Shown here piece by piece: positions 24,947 through 34,660 of a DNA stretch of 64,000 bases. The stretch covers positions 1 through 64,000 of the forward strand of contig CAIQWJ010000107.1 of the NCBI GenBank assembly GCA_903875575.1, given 5' to 3'. The stretch's first letter is position 1; every line of letters begins with the position of its first letter. Source of the DNA: an uncultured Acidobacteriia bacterium (GTDB lineage Bacteria > Acidobacteriota > Terriglobia > Bryobacterales > Bryobacteraceae). The notes under the pieces were generated by a model, which saw nothing but the letters and a program-made list of their open reading frames with translations, was not told the DNA's origin and did not search any database. The translations under genes were made by a program, and so were the position numbers.

Positions 24947-26670
24947 GGTACGGTTTGAGGAGCGTCCGGATTGCGCCGGTGGCTCTGCTTCTGGTTGCGG
25001 CTTCGGCCGCGCCCGCCGAGGATCGCTGGATTCGTCTGGTCTCTCCCCATTTCGAGATGTACACGACCACGGAGGAGAAGACGGCCCGCGAGGCTATCCT
25101 CCACTTCGAACGTGTGCGCGAGTTCCTGACTTCGGCGGCTCCGCTGAAGCTGCAGGGCGATCATCCGACCCGCATTGTGGCCTTTCGGGATCCGGCGATG
25201 TATCAGATTTACGCTCCGAACCAGATGGTGCTTTCGTATTTCGCGCCCGGACAGCAGCGCGATTTCATCGTGATGCAGAATCCTTCGCCTCAGAGTTATC
25301 CGATCACGATCCACGAATACGTCCACGCGCTGGTGCAGCACAGCGGGTTGCGGTTGCCGCTTTGGCTGAACGAAGGCTGGGCGGACGTGTATTCCACGCT
25401 GAAACCCAGTCATGACGGCGTGGCGGTGGGCGACCTGATTCCGGACCGCATCGCCACGTTGAGCAAGGGGCAATGGTTCGGGTTGAACGAACTGGCGGCG
25501 ATCAATGCCTCGTCGCCGGAGTATCACGAGTCCGCCCGCACGGGAATATTTTATGCCGAGAGCTGGGCACTGGCCCACATGTTGTATCTTTCTCCCGAGT
25601 ACAAGGCGGGTTTCGGAAAGTTTCTTGCCGCCCTGAACGGGGGCCAAAGCATGGACGCGGCACTGCAGACCGCATTTGCGAGGAACTCTGGCCAGGTTTT
25701 TGCGGATCTGCAGACTTATCTCTCCCGGAAGACACTCGTTGGTACCGTGTTTCTGACCCCGTTTGAGAAGGCTGGAGAGAAGGCTGCCGTCAGTCCGGTT
25801 TCGATTTATGACTCCACCCTTGCGATGGCGGATCTTCATGCCGCGGTAGGGCATCAGGTGGATGCCGCTCGCCTTTACCGGCAGTTGGAAGAGGCCGAAC
25901 CCAACCGGCCTGACGCGTATGCCGGAGCTGGCTACATGGCCATTCGCTACAGGGAGATGGAAAACGCCCGGCGTGAATTTACCAAAGCCTATGCGCTCGG
26001 CAGCACGGACGCAAAGCTTTGTCTGCAGTTGGCTGTTCTGGACCGCGACGCCAAACAGCCGAAGGCGCAGGTGATGGCGGAAATGGAGCGCTCGGTGAAG
26101 CTGCAGCCGGATTTTTCAGAGGCTCTTTACGAACTGGGGCTGATGAAGGTGGATTCGAGGGATTTTGACGCTGGCTACGCCCTGCTGACCCGCGTGACGG
26201 GTCTTCCGTCCGACCGGACCGGCCCTTTCAATGCCGCGCTGGCCTATGCCAGCCTGGCGAGAGGGGAGATTGAGACGGCTCGCAACTACGCAGGGGCTGC
26301 CCTGAAGGTTGCGGCGAATCCGGCGGCGAAGGCTGCGGTGGAGGGGATACTGCGGTTGATCGATGCGAGAGCCAAACCCGGCGCAGGCGTCCATCCGGGT
26401 GAGAAACTGCTGCATGCGGAGGGGTTGGTGGTGGGGATGCGCTGCGAGTCTCCGGAATCGGGGCTGGTTTCGAAGCTGGGCCTGGTCGTCGGAGGAAAGC
26501 AACTGCTCTTTGATCTGCCGGAAGCTGCAGCTGTGGAGATTTTGAAGCGGCCGGATTCGCAATCGGAACTGAAGTGCGGTCCACTCGGTTCGTTTCCTTT
26601 ATCGGTGGAGTATGCGGCAGGCGATGGCAAGGGTCCCACGGTTGGAATGGTGCGCCGGATCGAGTATTAG
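24943..26670 (+). CDS. Exported DUF1570-like zinc peptidase with TPR repeats
   Basis: 575 residues. A signal peptide (VALLLVAASAAPAE) is followed by a gluzincin-type domain with HEYVHAL starting at residue 124 and the downstream NEGWADVYS, which supplies the third zinc ligand. The C-terminal half has TPR-like helices (ALYELGLMKVDSRDFDAGYA). Similar proteins are common in acidobacteria; substrates are unknown. It overlaps the AtuA-like gene by 4 bases but is unlikely to share its function. Confidence 0.82.
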   Translation: MRYGLRSVRIAPVALLLVAASAAPAEDRWIRLVSPHFEMYTTTEEKTAREAILHFERVREFLTSAAPLKLQGDHPTRIVAFRDPAMYQIYAPNQMVLSYFAPGQQRDFIVMQNPSPQSYPITIHEYVHALVQHSGLRLPLWLNEGWADVYSTLKPSHDGVAVGDLIPDRIATLSKGQWFGLNELAAINASSPEYHESARTGIFYAESWALAHMLYLSPEYKAGFGKFLAALNGGQSMDAALQTAFARNSGQVFADLQTYLSRKTLVGTVFLTPFEKAGEKAAVSPVSIYDSTLAMADLHAAVGHQVDAARLYRQLEEAEPNRPDAYAGAGYMAIRYREMENARREFTKAYALGSTDAKLCLQLAVLDRDAKQPKAQVMAEMERSVKLQPDFSEALYELGLMKVDSRDFDAGYALLTRVTGLPSDRTGPFNAALAYASLARGEIETARNYAGAALKVAANPAAKAAVEGILRLIDARAKPGAGVHPGEKLLHAEGLVVGMRCESPESGLVSKLGLVVGGKQLLFDLPEAAAVEILKRPDSQSELKCGPLGSFPLSVEYAAGDGKGPTVGMVRRIEY

Positions 26671-26725
26671 GTTCTGGCCGCTGCAATGAATCTTGTTCTC
26701 GTAACGGAGCGGCGGCGGCCAGAAC
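26671..26725. repeat. Inverted repeat between convergent genes
   Basis: GTTCTGGCCGC (26671-26681) pairs with GCGGCCAGAAC (26715-26725) around a 33-base loop. An alternative pairing uses CTTGTTCT (26692-26699) with AGAACAAG (26721-26728). It lies immediately after the stop of the TPR peptidase gene and before the end of recX, so it may act as a terminator, but no T tract is seen. Confidence 0.45.
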
Positions 26726-26764
26726 AAGCGGGGATGCCAAAGGGTTGGCAGCCCCTTGTCTTGA

Positions 26765-27322
26765 TTAGTCGTCCGGGTTTTCGTCGTCCGGCCCGGGCTC
26801 GTCCAGCAGTTCGGGGTGGGCGGCGTACCGCTTCAGCACCGTAAAACTTGCGCCGGAAGAAAAGCCGGCTCTGCGGAGTTTTCTGTAAGCAGCGGCGAGT
26901 TTACGGTCATCATCGATATTGCCGCCCGCGGCAACCGCCGGCATGCGGCGCTCAATATAGGCGGCGACCAGTTCTTTTTCGTCCTTGCCTTCAAAGGCGC
27001 GTGTCACGGCCTGTTCCGCCAGCTTTGGGGTGACGCGGCGAGTTCTGAGATCGTGCAGCACGCGGGCGCGTCCGAAGCCGTCGTTTTCCACCCGAATTGT
27101 GGTAAACATCTCCGCGAAGCGCTTGTCGTCCAGATAATTGAGGTCTTTGAGCCGGGCGATTACGGGTTCAATATCGGCGAGATTCGCGGCCCGGCGGCGG
27201 AGCTTGAAACGAAGCTCGTCGGAAGAACAGGCCCGGTCGGCCAGCGAACGCACCGCGTAGTCGAAAAGGGCGTCAGGTGCCAGCTTCGTGGGTGGTTTTC
27301 TCGTTTTGGCGGGCATGGCCAT
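26765..27322 (-). CDS. recX: Regulatory protein RecX
   Basis: About 185 residues from the ATG at 27320-27322. Three-helix repeats are visible: FDYAVRSLADRACSSDELRF and LKDLNYLDDKRFAEMFTTIR with GRARVLHDLRTRRV. RecX binds inside the RecA filament and inhibits it. No recA is nearby. The C-terminal tail is acidic (EPGPDDENPDD). Divergent from the GGDEF-like gene with a gap of about 60 bases. Confidence 0.9.
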   Translation of the reverse strand: MAMPAKTRKPPTKLAPDALFDYAVRSLADRACSSDELRFKLRRRAANLADIEPVIARLKDLNYLDDKRFAEMFTTIRVENDGFGRARVLHDLRTRRVTPKLAEQAVTRAFEGKDEKELVAAYIERRMPAVAAGGNIDDDRKLAAAYRKLRRAGFSSGASFTVLKRYAAHPELLDEPGPDDENPDD

Positions 27323-27383
27323 GGCTGTCAGGGTCTGGGTATCAGTGTAAAGGATCGCCGCCGTTCTGCCGAATACGCATTCA

Positions 27384-28364
27384 GTGGCCCTACGCACTCT
27401 ACAGTCGTTCCTTCAAGCGCCAAAGGATGTGCGCGGCATGCGGGCCGAGGCTCTGAATCGCGTGATTTCTTTGCTGTTTCAGGGCATTGCACTGTATTCC
27501 TTCAGCTTCGACACCGTCGAATTTGAAATATTTCAGCGTGCCATGCGGAAGCTGCGGGAGGAGATCGCAGCGGTCGACGATGAAGATTCCGCCCTGATTC
27601 TGGCTGGATCCGCGATCCGCACGCTGGAAGAGCATAGCAGCGCGTCCGAGACCGCCATCACGGCCCGCCAGGATGAAATGGAAGCGGCCCTGGCGCTGGT
27701 TTCCGATTCGTTACTCAAGGTCGGCCACATCAGTGAAGCCCTCGCGCTGGAACTCAAGGAAAGCGAACGCGATGTTGCTTCCGCGCGGAAACCGGAGGAT
27801 GCCGCTACGGCTCGGGCCAGACTTTCGCGCTGCCTCGAAGAGATTCGCATCAGTGTACTTCGCCGGAATGAAGGGGCGTTGCTGTGCTCGCAGATATATC
27901 AGGACAACGAAATTGACGCGTTGACCGGCTTGCCGGATTCGCGCAAGGCGATTGATGCCATCTCCGCGGCCTGGGACCGTCGCGACCACTACAACGCCGC
28001 CGTTTTCGGTGTACGGCGTTTTGACACGATCAACGCACGCTACGGCTTCAAAGCCGGCGACGAGGTTCTTCGTGTGATGAGCAGCAGTCTGGCCGATGTC
28101 TTTCAGGATCATCTCTTCTTCCGCTGGCGCGGCCCTTATCTGCTGGCGCTGATCGACAAAACGTCGTCGGAGTCCGTGGTTGCGCCGGAACTGAAGCGCC
28201 TGGCCGCAGCCCGGCTGCAGCATACTATTGCGCTCAAAGACCGCGAAGTGATGCTCACCATTTCCATCGCCTGGAAACTGGTGCCGCTCGAAGCGAAGAG
28301 CATTGAGGATATGATCCATCAACTCGACGAACTCACCACCATCCGGCTCCGCCAGGAGGCCTGA
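27384..28364 (+). CDS. Degenerate GGDEF-domain protein
   Basis: 326 residues from a GTG. The first 170 are mostly helical with a predicted coiled-coil character. The C-terminal part has the diguanylate cyclase lead-in DALTGLPDSRKAID, then FDTINARYGFKAGDEVLRVM, but the active-site GGDEF is replaced by RGPYL (context FFRWRGPYLLALID). It is therefore probably inactive as a cyclase and may bind nucleotide or act as a scaffold. Confidence 0.75.
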   Translation: MALRTLQSFLQAPKDVRGMRAEALNRVISLLFQGIALYSFSFDTVEFEIFQRAMRKLREEIAAVDDEDSALILAGSAIRTLEEHSSASETAITARQDEMEAALALVSDSLLKVGHISEALALELKESERDVASARKPEDAATARARLSRCLEEIRISVLRRNEGALLCSQIYQDNEIDALTGLPDSRKAIDAISAAWDRRDHYNAAVFGVRRFDTINARYGFKAGDEVLRVMSSSLADVFQDHLFFRWRGPYLLALIDKTSSESVVAPELKRLAAARLQHTIALKDREVMLTISIAWKLVPLEAKSIEDMIHQLDELTTIRLRQEA

Positions 28365-28464
28365 CGAGCCACACGCCGGAGTTCGTCCCCGGCAGGGTGC
28401 TAGATTCGAGTATTGTGAGCAATCGCACTCTTGATCCCCTGTTCTCCAGTCGTGGCTGGTCGCA

Positions 28465-29460
28465 ATGAAACGCGTGGTGATCTCCGGCGGTGCGGGCTTC
28501 ATCGCCTCGCATCTTGCAGATCGGCTGCTTGACGAGGGCTATTCCGTTCTGGGCCTGGATAACTTCCTGACGGGTGCCGAACGCAATATCGCGCATCTGC
28601 GTTCGAATCCGGCCTTCGCGTTTCGCGTGCAGGACGTGACTCTGCCTTTCGACGTGGAAGGGCCGGTTGATTACGTGATTCACGCCGCCTCGCCCGCCAG
28701 CCCGAAGGACTATCTGGAGTTCCCGATCGAGACGCTGGATGTCGGTTCTATCGGGACGCGTCGCATGCTGGAACTGGCGGAGGCAAAGGGTGCAAAGTTT
28801 CTGGTGACCTCCACCTCCGAATCGTACGGCGATCCTGCCGTGCATCCACAGACAGAGGATTACTGGGGCAACGTCAACCCGGTGGGTCCGCGTTCCTGCT
28901 ATGACGAGAGCAAGCGTTTCGCGGAAGCCATCACCATGGCCTGGCATCGTGCGCGCGGTCTGCGCACCAGCATTGCCCGTATTTTTAATACCTATGGCCC
29001 GCGCATGAAGCTGAATGATGGCCGCGTGGTGCCCGCGTTTCTCGATCAGGCGCTGCGTGATCAACCGATTACCATTTTCGGCGACGGCTCTCAGACGCGA
29101 AGCTTCTGCTACGTGAGCGATCTTGTAGACGGGCTTTACCGGCTGATGCTGTCCGATGAGGTGATGCCGGTCAATCTGGGCAATCCCTGCGAAATGACCA
29201 TTCTGGAATTTGCGACCGTCATTATCGAAATGACGAAGAGTGGCAGCGGCCTGGTGCGTATGCCACTTCCGGAGGACGATCCGAAGCAGCGCCAGCCGGA
29301 TATCGCCAAAGCGAAGCGCGTGCTGGGCTGGGAACCGAAGGTCTCGCTCGAAGAAGGCATGGGGCCGACGATTGCCTGGTTTCGCGGGCTTGTGAAAACC
29401 GGAGCAGTTGTGCCGGAACTCGCGTTGAAACCTGCCGTGCCCGCCGAAACGGTCGCCTGA
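28465..29460 (+). CDS. NAD-dependent epimerase/dehydratase, UDP-glucuronate decarboxylase-like
   Basis: 331 residues. Rossmann motif [35 protein letters not shown]; the catalytic Ser in STSESYGDP and Tyr-x3-Lys in [20 protein letters not shown] and [16 protein letters not shown]. These match the extended SDR group of UDP-xylose synthases (UDP-glucuronate to UDP-xylose). It likely feeds polysaccharide synthesis. The family is sure; the exact substrate is inferred. Confidence 0.88.
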   Translation: MKRVVISGGAGFIASHLADRLLDEGYSVLGLDNFLTGAERNIAHLRSNPAFAFRVQDVTLPFDVEGPVDYVIHAASPASPKDYLEFPIETLDVGSIGTRRMLELAEAKGAKFLVTSTSESYGDPAVHPQTEDYWGNVNPVGPRSCYDESKRFAEAITMAWHRARGLRTSIARIFNTYGPRMKLNDGRVVPAFLDQALRDQPITIFGDGSQTRSFCYVSDLVDGLYRLMLSDEVMPVNLGNPCEMTILEFATVIIEMTKSGSGLVRMPLPEDDPKQRQPDIAKAKRVLGWEPKVSLEEGMGPTIAWFRGLVKTGAVVPELALKPAVPAETVA

Positions 29461-29606
29461 TTGCAGGAGGAAACGCGGGACGCTTGCGGTTGGCGCATTC
29501 TTCCCGCGATCGCTTCGCACCTTTCGCCCGCCGATGAGCGGAACGCAGTATACTGTGAATGATTTCAGGTGGGCACCTTGACCCGCCAAAACAGAGGGAT
29601 AAAGAC

Positions 29607-29915
29607 ATGGACAAATTCGGAAGTTTCCTGCTGGGTCTGGGAGTTGGCGTTGGCGTGGGCCTGCTGTTTGCCCCCCGGTCGGGCGAGGAAACGCGCGATC
29701 TGCTGCTGACTAAAGCCGATGAAGGCAAAGACTACCTGAAGCGCCAGTCCGAGGGTCTCCGCGGTTCGGCCGAAACGATCGTCGACAAAGGCCGAGACGT
29801 CCTGAACCGTCAGCGCGATTCGCTCAGCGACGCGATTGAAGCCGGACGGCAGGCGTACCGGGAAAAGGTCGATCTCGCGCAGGGCCATCCGCCGCAGACC
29901 AGCCACCCGGTTTAG
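29607..29915 (+). CDS. YtxH-domain protein
   Basis: 102 residues. MDKFGSFLLGLGVGVGVGLL followed by FAPRSGEETRDLL is the YtxH pattern: a glycine-rich membrane helix and then an apolipoprotein-like amphipathic helix. The role is unclear, but such genes are stress-related in many bacteria. The next gene also encodes a membrane-anchored helical protein. Confidence 0.85.
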   Translation: MDKFGSFLLGLGVGVGVGLLFAPRSGEETRDLLLTKADEGKDYLKRQSEGLRGSAETIVDKGRDVLNRQRDSLSDAIEAGRQAYREKVDLAQGHPPQTSHPV

Positions 29916-29996
29916 TTCCGGAGCGCGCTGATGCGCGTGTGCAAAAAGCTGGTCGGGTTGGGGTGCAGTTAGAGAAGACGGGGACGACAAATAACC

Positions 29997-30524
29997 ATGC
30001 CGGAGGAAACATTTCGCTGGGTTGTAGTGGGTGGTGTAGCCATCGCCACACTGTCGATTCTTGCAATGGCGGTGATCACCGTAATCCTGGTACGCACGAT
30101 CGCCCGTTTACAGGCACGAATTGACAGCGTCGCCGAACAGGCGGTGCCGGTCGTGCAGTCCGTGCGTTTGCTGATTGATGAGAACGGTCCCCGAATCAGC
30201 GAGATCATGACTGTCACGAAGGAAGCGGCTTCCAACACCAGGGATATCTCGGTGATCGCGAAAGACCAGGCGCATCGCTTCGCCGAAGTCGGTCGCGATA
30301 TTACAGACCGCGCTCGTGTACAGGTGGCGCGCGTGGATGCCGCCGTCGATCAGACAGTGGAACAGGTGCAGCACCTGGGCAGCAACGTCCGCACCGCCGT
30401 GGAGCGCCCTATGAATGAGTTCTCAGGGGTGCTTGCCGGCATTCGGACGGCGCTCTTGGTTTACTCACAGGGTCGGCGTCCGAACGTCGCGCGAGCGACG
30501 CAGGACGAAGAGATGTTCATCTAA
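29997..30524 (+). CDS. DUF948-like membrane-anchored coiled-coil protein
   Basis: 175 residues: one N-terminal helix (VVVGGVAIATLSILAMAVIT) then a long helical region (VAEQAVPVVQSVRLLIDENG and onwards). The layout matches DUF948/YtxG proteins, which often sit beside YtxH genes. Function unknown. Confidence 0.75.
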   Translation: MPEETFRWVVVGGVAIATLSILAMAVITVILVRTIARLQARIDSVAEQAVPVVQSVRLLIDENGPRISEIMTVTKEAASNTRDISVIAKDQAHRFAEVGRDITDRARVQVARVDAAVDQTVEQVQHLGSNVRTAVERPMNEFSGVLAGIRTALLVYSQGRRPNVARATQDEEMFI

Positions 30525-30540
30525 GAGTTCGTTTCCCCGC

Positions 30541-31308
30541 ATGGTCGATATCCACAGTCATATTTGCTACGACGTAGACGACGGTTCCCGCTCCATTGAG
30601 GAATCGCTCGCCATGCTGCAGATTGCCATTGAGGGCGGCACCACGGATATTGTGGCCACGCCGCACTCCGATCTAAAGTTTCATTTCAAGCCGGAACTGG
30701 TGCGGGAGCGCATCGCCACAATGCAGGAGCGCATTGGCGATAAGATCCGCATTCACCGTGGCTGCGATTTTCATCTCTTTTTCGACAACATTCGCAACTG
30801 CCTGGAAGACCGCACGAACTATACGATTAACGGGAAGCGTTACCTGATGGTGGAGTTTTCCGAAGCTTCTATTCCGAAGACGATTGACGAAGTGTTCAGC
30901 AGTTTTCTGCAGAAGGAAATCACGCCGGTGATCACTCATCCCGAGCGTAACGCGCTGCTGATGGCGCGTCTGCCGGACATGGTGAAGTGGATTCGCGCGG
31001 GGTGTCTGGTGCAGGTCACCGGAGCTTCTTTCACCGGGCGATTCGGCAAGTCCGCCGAGGCGAATGCACGGCGTCTGATGGACCGCAAGATGGTGCATTT
31101 TGTGGCGAGCGATGCGCACGATACCGAATGGCGTCCACCGGACTTAAGCGTGCCGCGAAAGATTGTGGCGGACGAATGGGGTGAAGGCATGGCGCAGCGT
31201 CTGTTCGAGACGTTTCCCCGGATCGCGCTCACGGAGCAGTACATCGATTGCGAAGACCCGGAAGAGGTTTCGGAGAAGAAGTCGTGGTTCAGTTTCTTTA
31301 AGAAGTAG
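30541..31308 (+). CDS. PHP-domain protein-tyrosine phosphatase (CpsB/YwqE type)
   Basis: 255 residues. Metal-binding motifs are MVDIHSHICYDVDDGSRS, ATPHSD, THPERN and FVASDAHDTEWRPP, the set of Mn-dependent phosphatases that dephosphorylate BY-kinases controlling capsule and exopolysaccharide export. The nearby UXS-like gene and, further on, glycosyltransferase genes agree with an envelope role. The C-terminal tail EEVSEKKSWFSFFKK is short and basic. Confidence 0.9.
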   Translation: MVDIHSHICYDVDDGSRSIEESLAMLQIAIEGGTTDIVATPHSDLKFHFKPELVRERIATMQERIGDKIRIHRGCDFHLFFDNIRNCLEDRTNYTINGKRYLMVEFSEASIPKTIDEVFSSFLQKEITPVITHPERNALLMARLPDMVKWIRAGCLVQVTGASFTGRFGKSAEANARRLMDRKMVHFVASDAHDTEWRPPDLSVPRKIVADEWGEGMAQRLFETFPRIALTEQYIDCEDPEEVSEKKSWFSFFKK

Positions 31309-31315
31309 GCAGGCG

Positions 31316-31882
31316 CTACTCGTTCAGCACGAAATCCATTCCAAGCAGCGCCTCGGTTCCGTACGCTTCGAGATTGTCCGATAGCCATGCCTGGCCCGGA
31401 CGAATGCGGTGGAATCGCACCGTGCAGGAAGGCGTAGCTCGCGCGGTTTCCGCTGAGGGGAGTTCCGTACCCACTATGAAACGTATATTCCCTGCGATCC
31501 CTGACCGCTCAAGCGTGCTTCTCACGAGAAATGCGTAGGCAATAGCCATTCGCGTCAGCATCGGCGCGTTAGTGACAGAAGTTGCAGGGTCATCAACGTG
31601 GACGTGGCTCAAGAGGCACTCAAAGCCGGTTTCATCGTCGAGGTTATCCACACGCGGGCGCGCGGGACTCCAGATGGCCTCCTGCGGAAAGCTGGCAGGA
31701 ACGATGCAGCTATCGACTTCCTTGAAACCCTCTTCCAGTGTCTCTGTCAACGCGTTCGGAACCGGCATCTGGATGCGTTCCGGGTGGGTCGCGTCCGCCC
31801 CCAGAAGATCCTTCATGTGCTGGTTGGCTGCTATCGTCACGCGACTTTCTCCCGGACAAGAAAAAACGCGCAGGATACGCAT
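31316..31882 (-). CDS. Hypothetical protein
   Basis: 188 residues; no signal peptide. Contains SCIVPASFPQEAIWSPARPR, MLTRMAIAYAFLVRSTLERS and FIVGTELPSAETARATPSCT. I do not recognise it. Coding bias and the full-length frame support a real gene. The first 22 residues may not belong, as MKDLLGADAT is an alternative start. Confidence 0.6.
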   Translation of the reverse strand: MRILRVFSCPGESRVTIAANQHMKDLLGADATHPERIQMPVPNALTETLEEGFKEVDSCIVPASFPQEAIWSPARPRVDNLDDETGFECLLSHVHVDDPATSVTNAPMLTRMAIAYAFLVRSTLERSGIAGNIRFIVGTELPSAETARATPSCTVRFHRIRPGQAWLSDNLEAYGTEALLGMDFVLNE

Positions 31883-31959
31883 CGAAGGGATGCGGATCTG
31901 CGCGTTTTCAAAAACTCTCTGAAACTCTGGTGAAAGGGAACCGGGGCTAGCCCGTTCCG

Positions 31960-32151
31960 TTACGCCGCTTTCTGGATCTTGCCGTTGCGGATGCAGGATG
32001 TGCAGACGCGAATGCGCTTGCTGGCGGTGTTGATCACCGCGCGCACCGACTGCAGATTCACATTCCAGCGCCGATTCGTAATATTGTGGGCGTGGCTCAC
32101 TTTATGCCCGAACTGCGGCCCTTTGCCGCAAACTTCACAAACTCTTGCCAT
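31960..32151 (-). CDS. rpmB: 50S ribosomal protein L28
   Basis: 63 residues beginning [20 protein letters not shown], with the paired CxxC motifs (CEVC and CTSC) of the zinc-binding form and the core [16 protein letters not shown]. It stands alone rather than with rpmG. Confidence 0.96.
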   Translation of the reverse strand: MARVCEVCGKGPQFGHKVSHAHNITNRRWNVNLQSVRAVINTASKRIRVCTSCIRNGKIQKAA

Positions 32152-32322
32152 TGGGTAAAAACTCCTGGGAAACGTTAGCTTTCGCGCCTGGTGCACATCA
32201 GGACCATTGCTTTGATGCGGGCCCGAACGCAAATATAAGTGTAGCATGGGCTTCTATTCGCTTCGGAATCCAGCAGATAGACCGTGACACGGCATCAGGT
32301 GCGTAAACTGGAAGCACCAACC

Positions 32323-33492
32323 ATGGTTGAGACTGTCCTGCCGGCGGACCCCGCCGAAATTCCCCGGCTTCTGGAATCCATCCCCGCCGGCCCGGCCGTC
32401 TTTCTCCTGTGGCCGCGCGAAGGTGCACCGTATCTTGCCCGCACCAACGTGCTGAGGAGACGCCTCAGCCGGTTGCTTGGTGTCACGGCCTCCGCCGGCA
32501 AGGGTGCGCTGAATCTGTTCGGCACCGCAGAGCGCCTTGAATACCACCTGGCCGGGTCGAAGCTGGAATCCCGGTTTCTGCATCTGGAACTTGCCCGTAA
32601 GCACCTGGGCGCAGATTACCGGCGCGAGATTCGCCTGCGCCTGCCGCCTTACCTGAAGCTCCTGCTGGCCAACGAGTTCCCGCGTACCCAGATCGTCACG
32701 CGCCTCAGCCGCGCTTCCCGCGCCCTCTTCATTGGCCCCTTCCGCAACCGTTCCACCGCCGCACAGTTTGAATCCGCGTTTCTGGATCTGTTTCAGTTGC
32801 GCCGCTGCCAGGAAGATCTCACGCCCTCGCCCGATCACCCCGGCTGTATTTACGGCGAGATGGGCCGATGTCTGCGCCCCTGCCAGCAACTGGTTGGGCC
32901 GGAAGAGTATCACTCCGAAGCCCTGCGCGTTGCGGACTTCCTTCGAACCAGCGGACGCTCGCTGCTTTCCGGTGCCTCAGGCGAACGCGAACGCCTCAGT
33001 GAGGCGATGGATTTCGAAGGTGCCGCGCGCGCCCACCAGCGCGTTCTGAAGATTGAAGAGGTCCTCGGCTGGCGGGATGAGATGGCGCGTGATGTAGAGA
33101 GGCTTCATGCCGTCGCCATCGTTTTATCGGCGGATTCGGAATCGGTGGAACTGGGCTGGCTGCGCAGCGGCGCCTGGCAGGGGTTCCGTCGTCTCGATTT
33201 CATCACTGCCGATGACGGCCGCGCTGTTTCGCTCGACTCCCGCCTGCGGGACATGGCGGCCACGGTGCCGGCAACTTCCACCGCGTCGGTGACGGAACGC
33301 ATGGATCACCTGGCTGTGCTGTCCCGGTGGTTCTATTCCAGTTGGTGCGACGGCGAAATGCTGGTGGTGGAGGATTGGGAGAAAATGCCCTGGCGAAAGC
33401 TGGTCAATGCAGTGTCCAGAGTGGCCGCCACGCGGAAGAAGCCGAAGGCTGCAACAGAGCCAGAGACGACCCGCCAGAACACAGATTCTTAG
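32323..33492 (+). CDS. UvrC-like protein with degenerate GIY-YIG domain
   Basis: 389 residues from the ATG with GGAAG upstream (a GTG 13 codons earlier is possible). AVFLLWPREGAPYLARTNVL corresponds to the GIY-YIG module, but GVY and YVG have become AVF and YLA. The Cys block CIYGEMGRCLRPCQQLVGPE and the UVR-like helix ERLSEAMDFEGAARAHQRVL match UvrC N-terminal halves. The RNase H-like endonuclease and (HhH)2 domains of UvrC are absent. It may be a repair paralogue that has lost 3' incision activity. The last 89 bases overlap the convergent beta-helix gene. Confidence 0.75.
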   Translation: MVETVLPADPAEIPRLLESIPAGPAVFLLWPREGAPYLARTNVLRRRLSRLLGVTASAGKGALNLFGTAERLEYHLAGSKLESRFLHLELARKHLGADYRREIRLRLPPYLKLLLANEFPRTQIVTRLSRASRALFIGPFRNRSTAAQFESAFLDLFQLRRCQEDLTPSPDHPGCIYGEMGRCLRPCQQLVGPEEYHSEALRVADFLRTSGRSLLSGASGERERLSEAMDFEGAARAHQRVLKIEEVLGWRDEMARDVERLHAVAIVLSADSESVELGWLRSGAWQGFRRLDFITADDGRAVSLDSRLRDMAATVPATSTASVTERMDHLAVLSRWFYSSWCDGEMLVVEDWEKMPWRKLVNAVSRVAATRKKPKAATEPETTRQNTDS

Positions 33493-34660
33493 CGATCGTG
33501 TTCCCGGCCAGGCCGGGCCCGGCGATGCAATGCGCTTCCATCCCGTAGCCGGAAATCTCGTTGCCATCCACAGTGTTTCGCGCCGCTCCGTTTGCCAGAT
33601 AGATACCCGTGATGAGCGCTTCGGGCGAATCGCGCCGCGAGTTGTTCAGGTCTGTGAAATGGTTGCCGGTAATTCGGTTCCCCGTGCCGCGGATGTAGAG
33701 CGCGTTGAAGAGGCTCGCGGAACAAACGCTGCCGCTCACTTCGCTTTCGCTGAGTCCGTCGAAAGATCCGCAACGGCCCGCTATCTGCTCGAAATTGTTA
33801 TTTCGGAAGACGGCATGATCCACCGCGCCGGTGGTGGCAATGGCTGCCGGCACGAAGGTTCCCGCGATCAGCACCGCTTCTCCGGGAAAGCCGATCATGT
33901 GGCCGGTATTGTTCTCTACCGTAATGCCTGTCGCGTGGTTCAGTTCAATGGCGGAGCGGGCGATCACTGCGAACTCGCCGCCGGAGATATGCCCGCGCGA
34001 GGCCGTTGCGATGGTCCCGCCGGAAGCCGCGGCGCGAATCCAGATGCCGTTGCCCCGCACTTCGCCAATCAGCGGGTGTGTGATTTCGAAATCCGTTACG
34101 CCTTCTTCGAGCAGGATTCCGCCGGTGCCGTTGTTGTGGCCGTTGGTGTCCAGACTGCCGCTGGCGGTGATCTCCACGTTGCGGATATGCACGCCGGTGC
34201 CGCCCGAAATCAGGATTGGAAATCCGGCGATGTGAGTCGCCTTCACCGCCGTGATTTCCAGTCCCGTCACACCCTGAGCGAACAACCCGTTGTTCGCCAC
34301 CAGCGCTGACAACACGGAACTGACGGGCGACGCCGGGACTGGCTCGGGAAAGGCGTCACGGTTGCCATCGAGGTTCAGGTTGTGGAGCTTGATACTCTTT
34401 CCGCCCGGCAGCACAATCAGCGCCCGCCCGCGAAAGCCTGCGGCGGCCTTGATCGTGGTACCGGCACCGCCGATGTTCAGATCGTGTGCATCGGGCGGGA
34501 GTACGATCTCGCGCGAGATCTCAATCTCGCCACCTGGCAGCGTCACCGTGCCGGTCTTCGCCAGCAGGGCGCGGCGCAACGTCGTTTCGGGGCTGATCTG
34601 CGCTCCAAGCGGCAGCGTCAGGGCCAAACATGCCGCAGCCAGGCCAAATCCCCGCGTCAT
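33404..34660 (-). CDS. Exported right-handed beta-helix protein
   Basis: 418 residues with a signal peptide (LAAACLALTLPLGAQ). The body shows repeated short strands typical of parallel beta-helix (pectate-lyase-like) folds, such as VHIRNVEITASGSLDTNGHN, ATGITVENNTGHMIGF and GNRITGNHFTDLNNS. It probably binds or cleaves polysaccharide outside the cell, but no catalytic motif can be assigned. Its start overlaps the stop of the methyltransferase gene upstream by 4 bases. Confidence 0.8.
   Translation of the reverse strand: MTRGFGLAAACLALTLPLGAQISPETTLRRALLAKTGTVTLPGGEIEISREIVLPPDAHDLNIGGAGTTIKAAAGFRGRALIVLPGGKSIKLHNLNLDGNRDAFPEPVPASPVSSVLSALVANNGLFAQGVTGLEITAVKATHIAGFPILISGGTGVHIRNVEITASGSLDTNGHNNGTGGILLEEGVTDFEITHPLIGEVRGNGIWIRAAASGGTIATASRGHISGGEFAVIARSAIELNHATGITVENNTGHMIGFPGEAVLIAGTFVPAAIATTGAVDHAVFRNNNFEQIAGRCGSFDGLSESEVSGSVCSASLFNALYIRGTGNRITGNHFTDLNNSRRDSPEALITGIYLANGAARNTVDGNEISGYGMEAHCIAGPGLAGNTIAKNLCSGGSSLALLQPSASSAWRPLWTLH

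Noticed and set aside
28333-29589. 418-codon minus-strand frame over the epimerase
   Set aside because: Antisense to a well-conserved SDR with all motifs in place.
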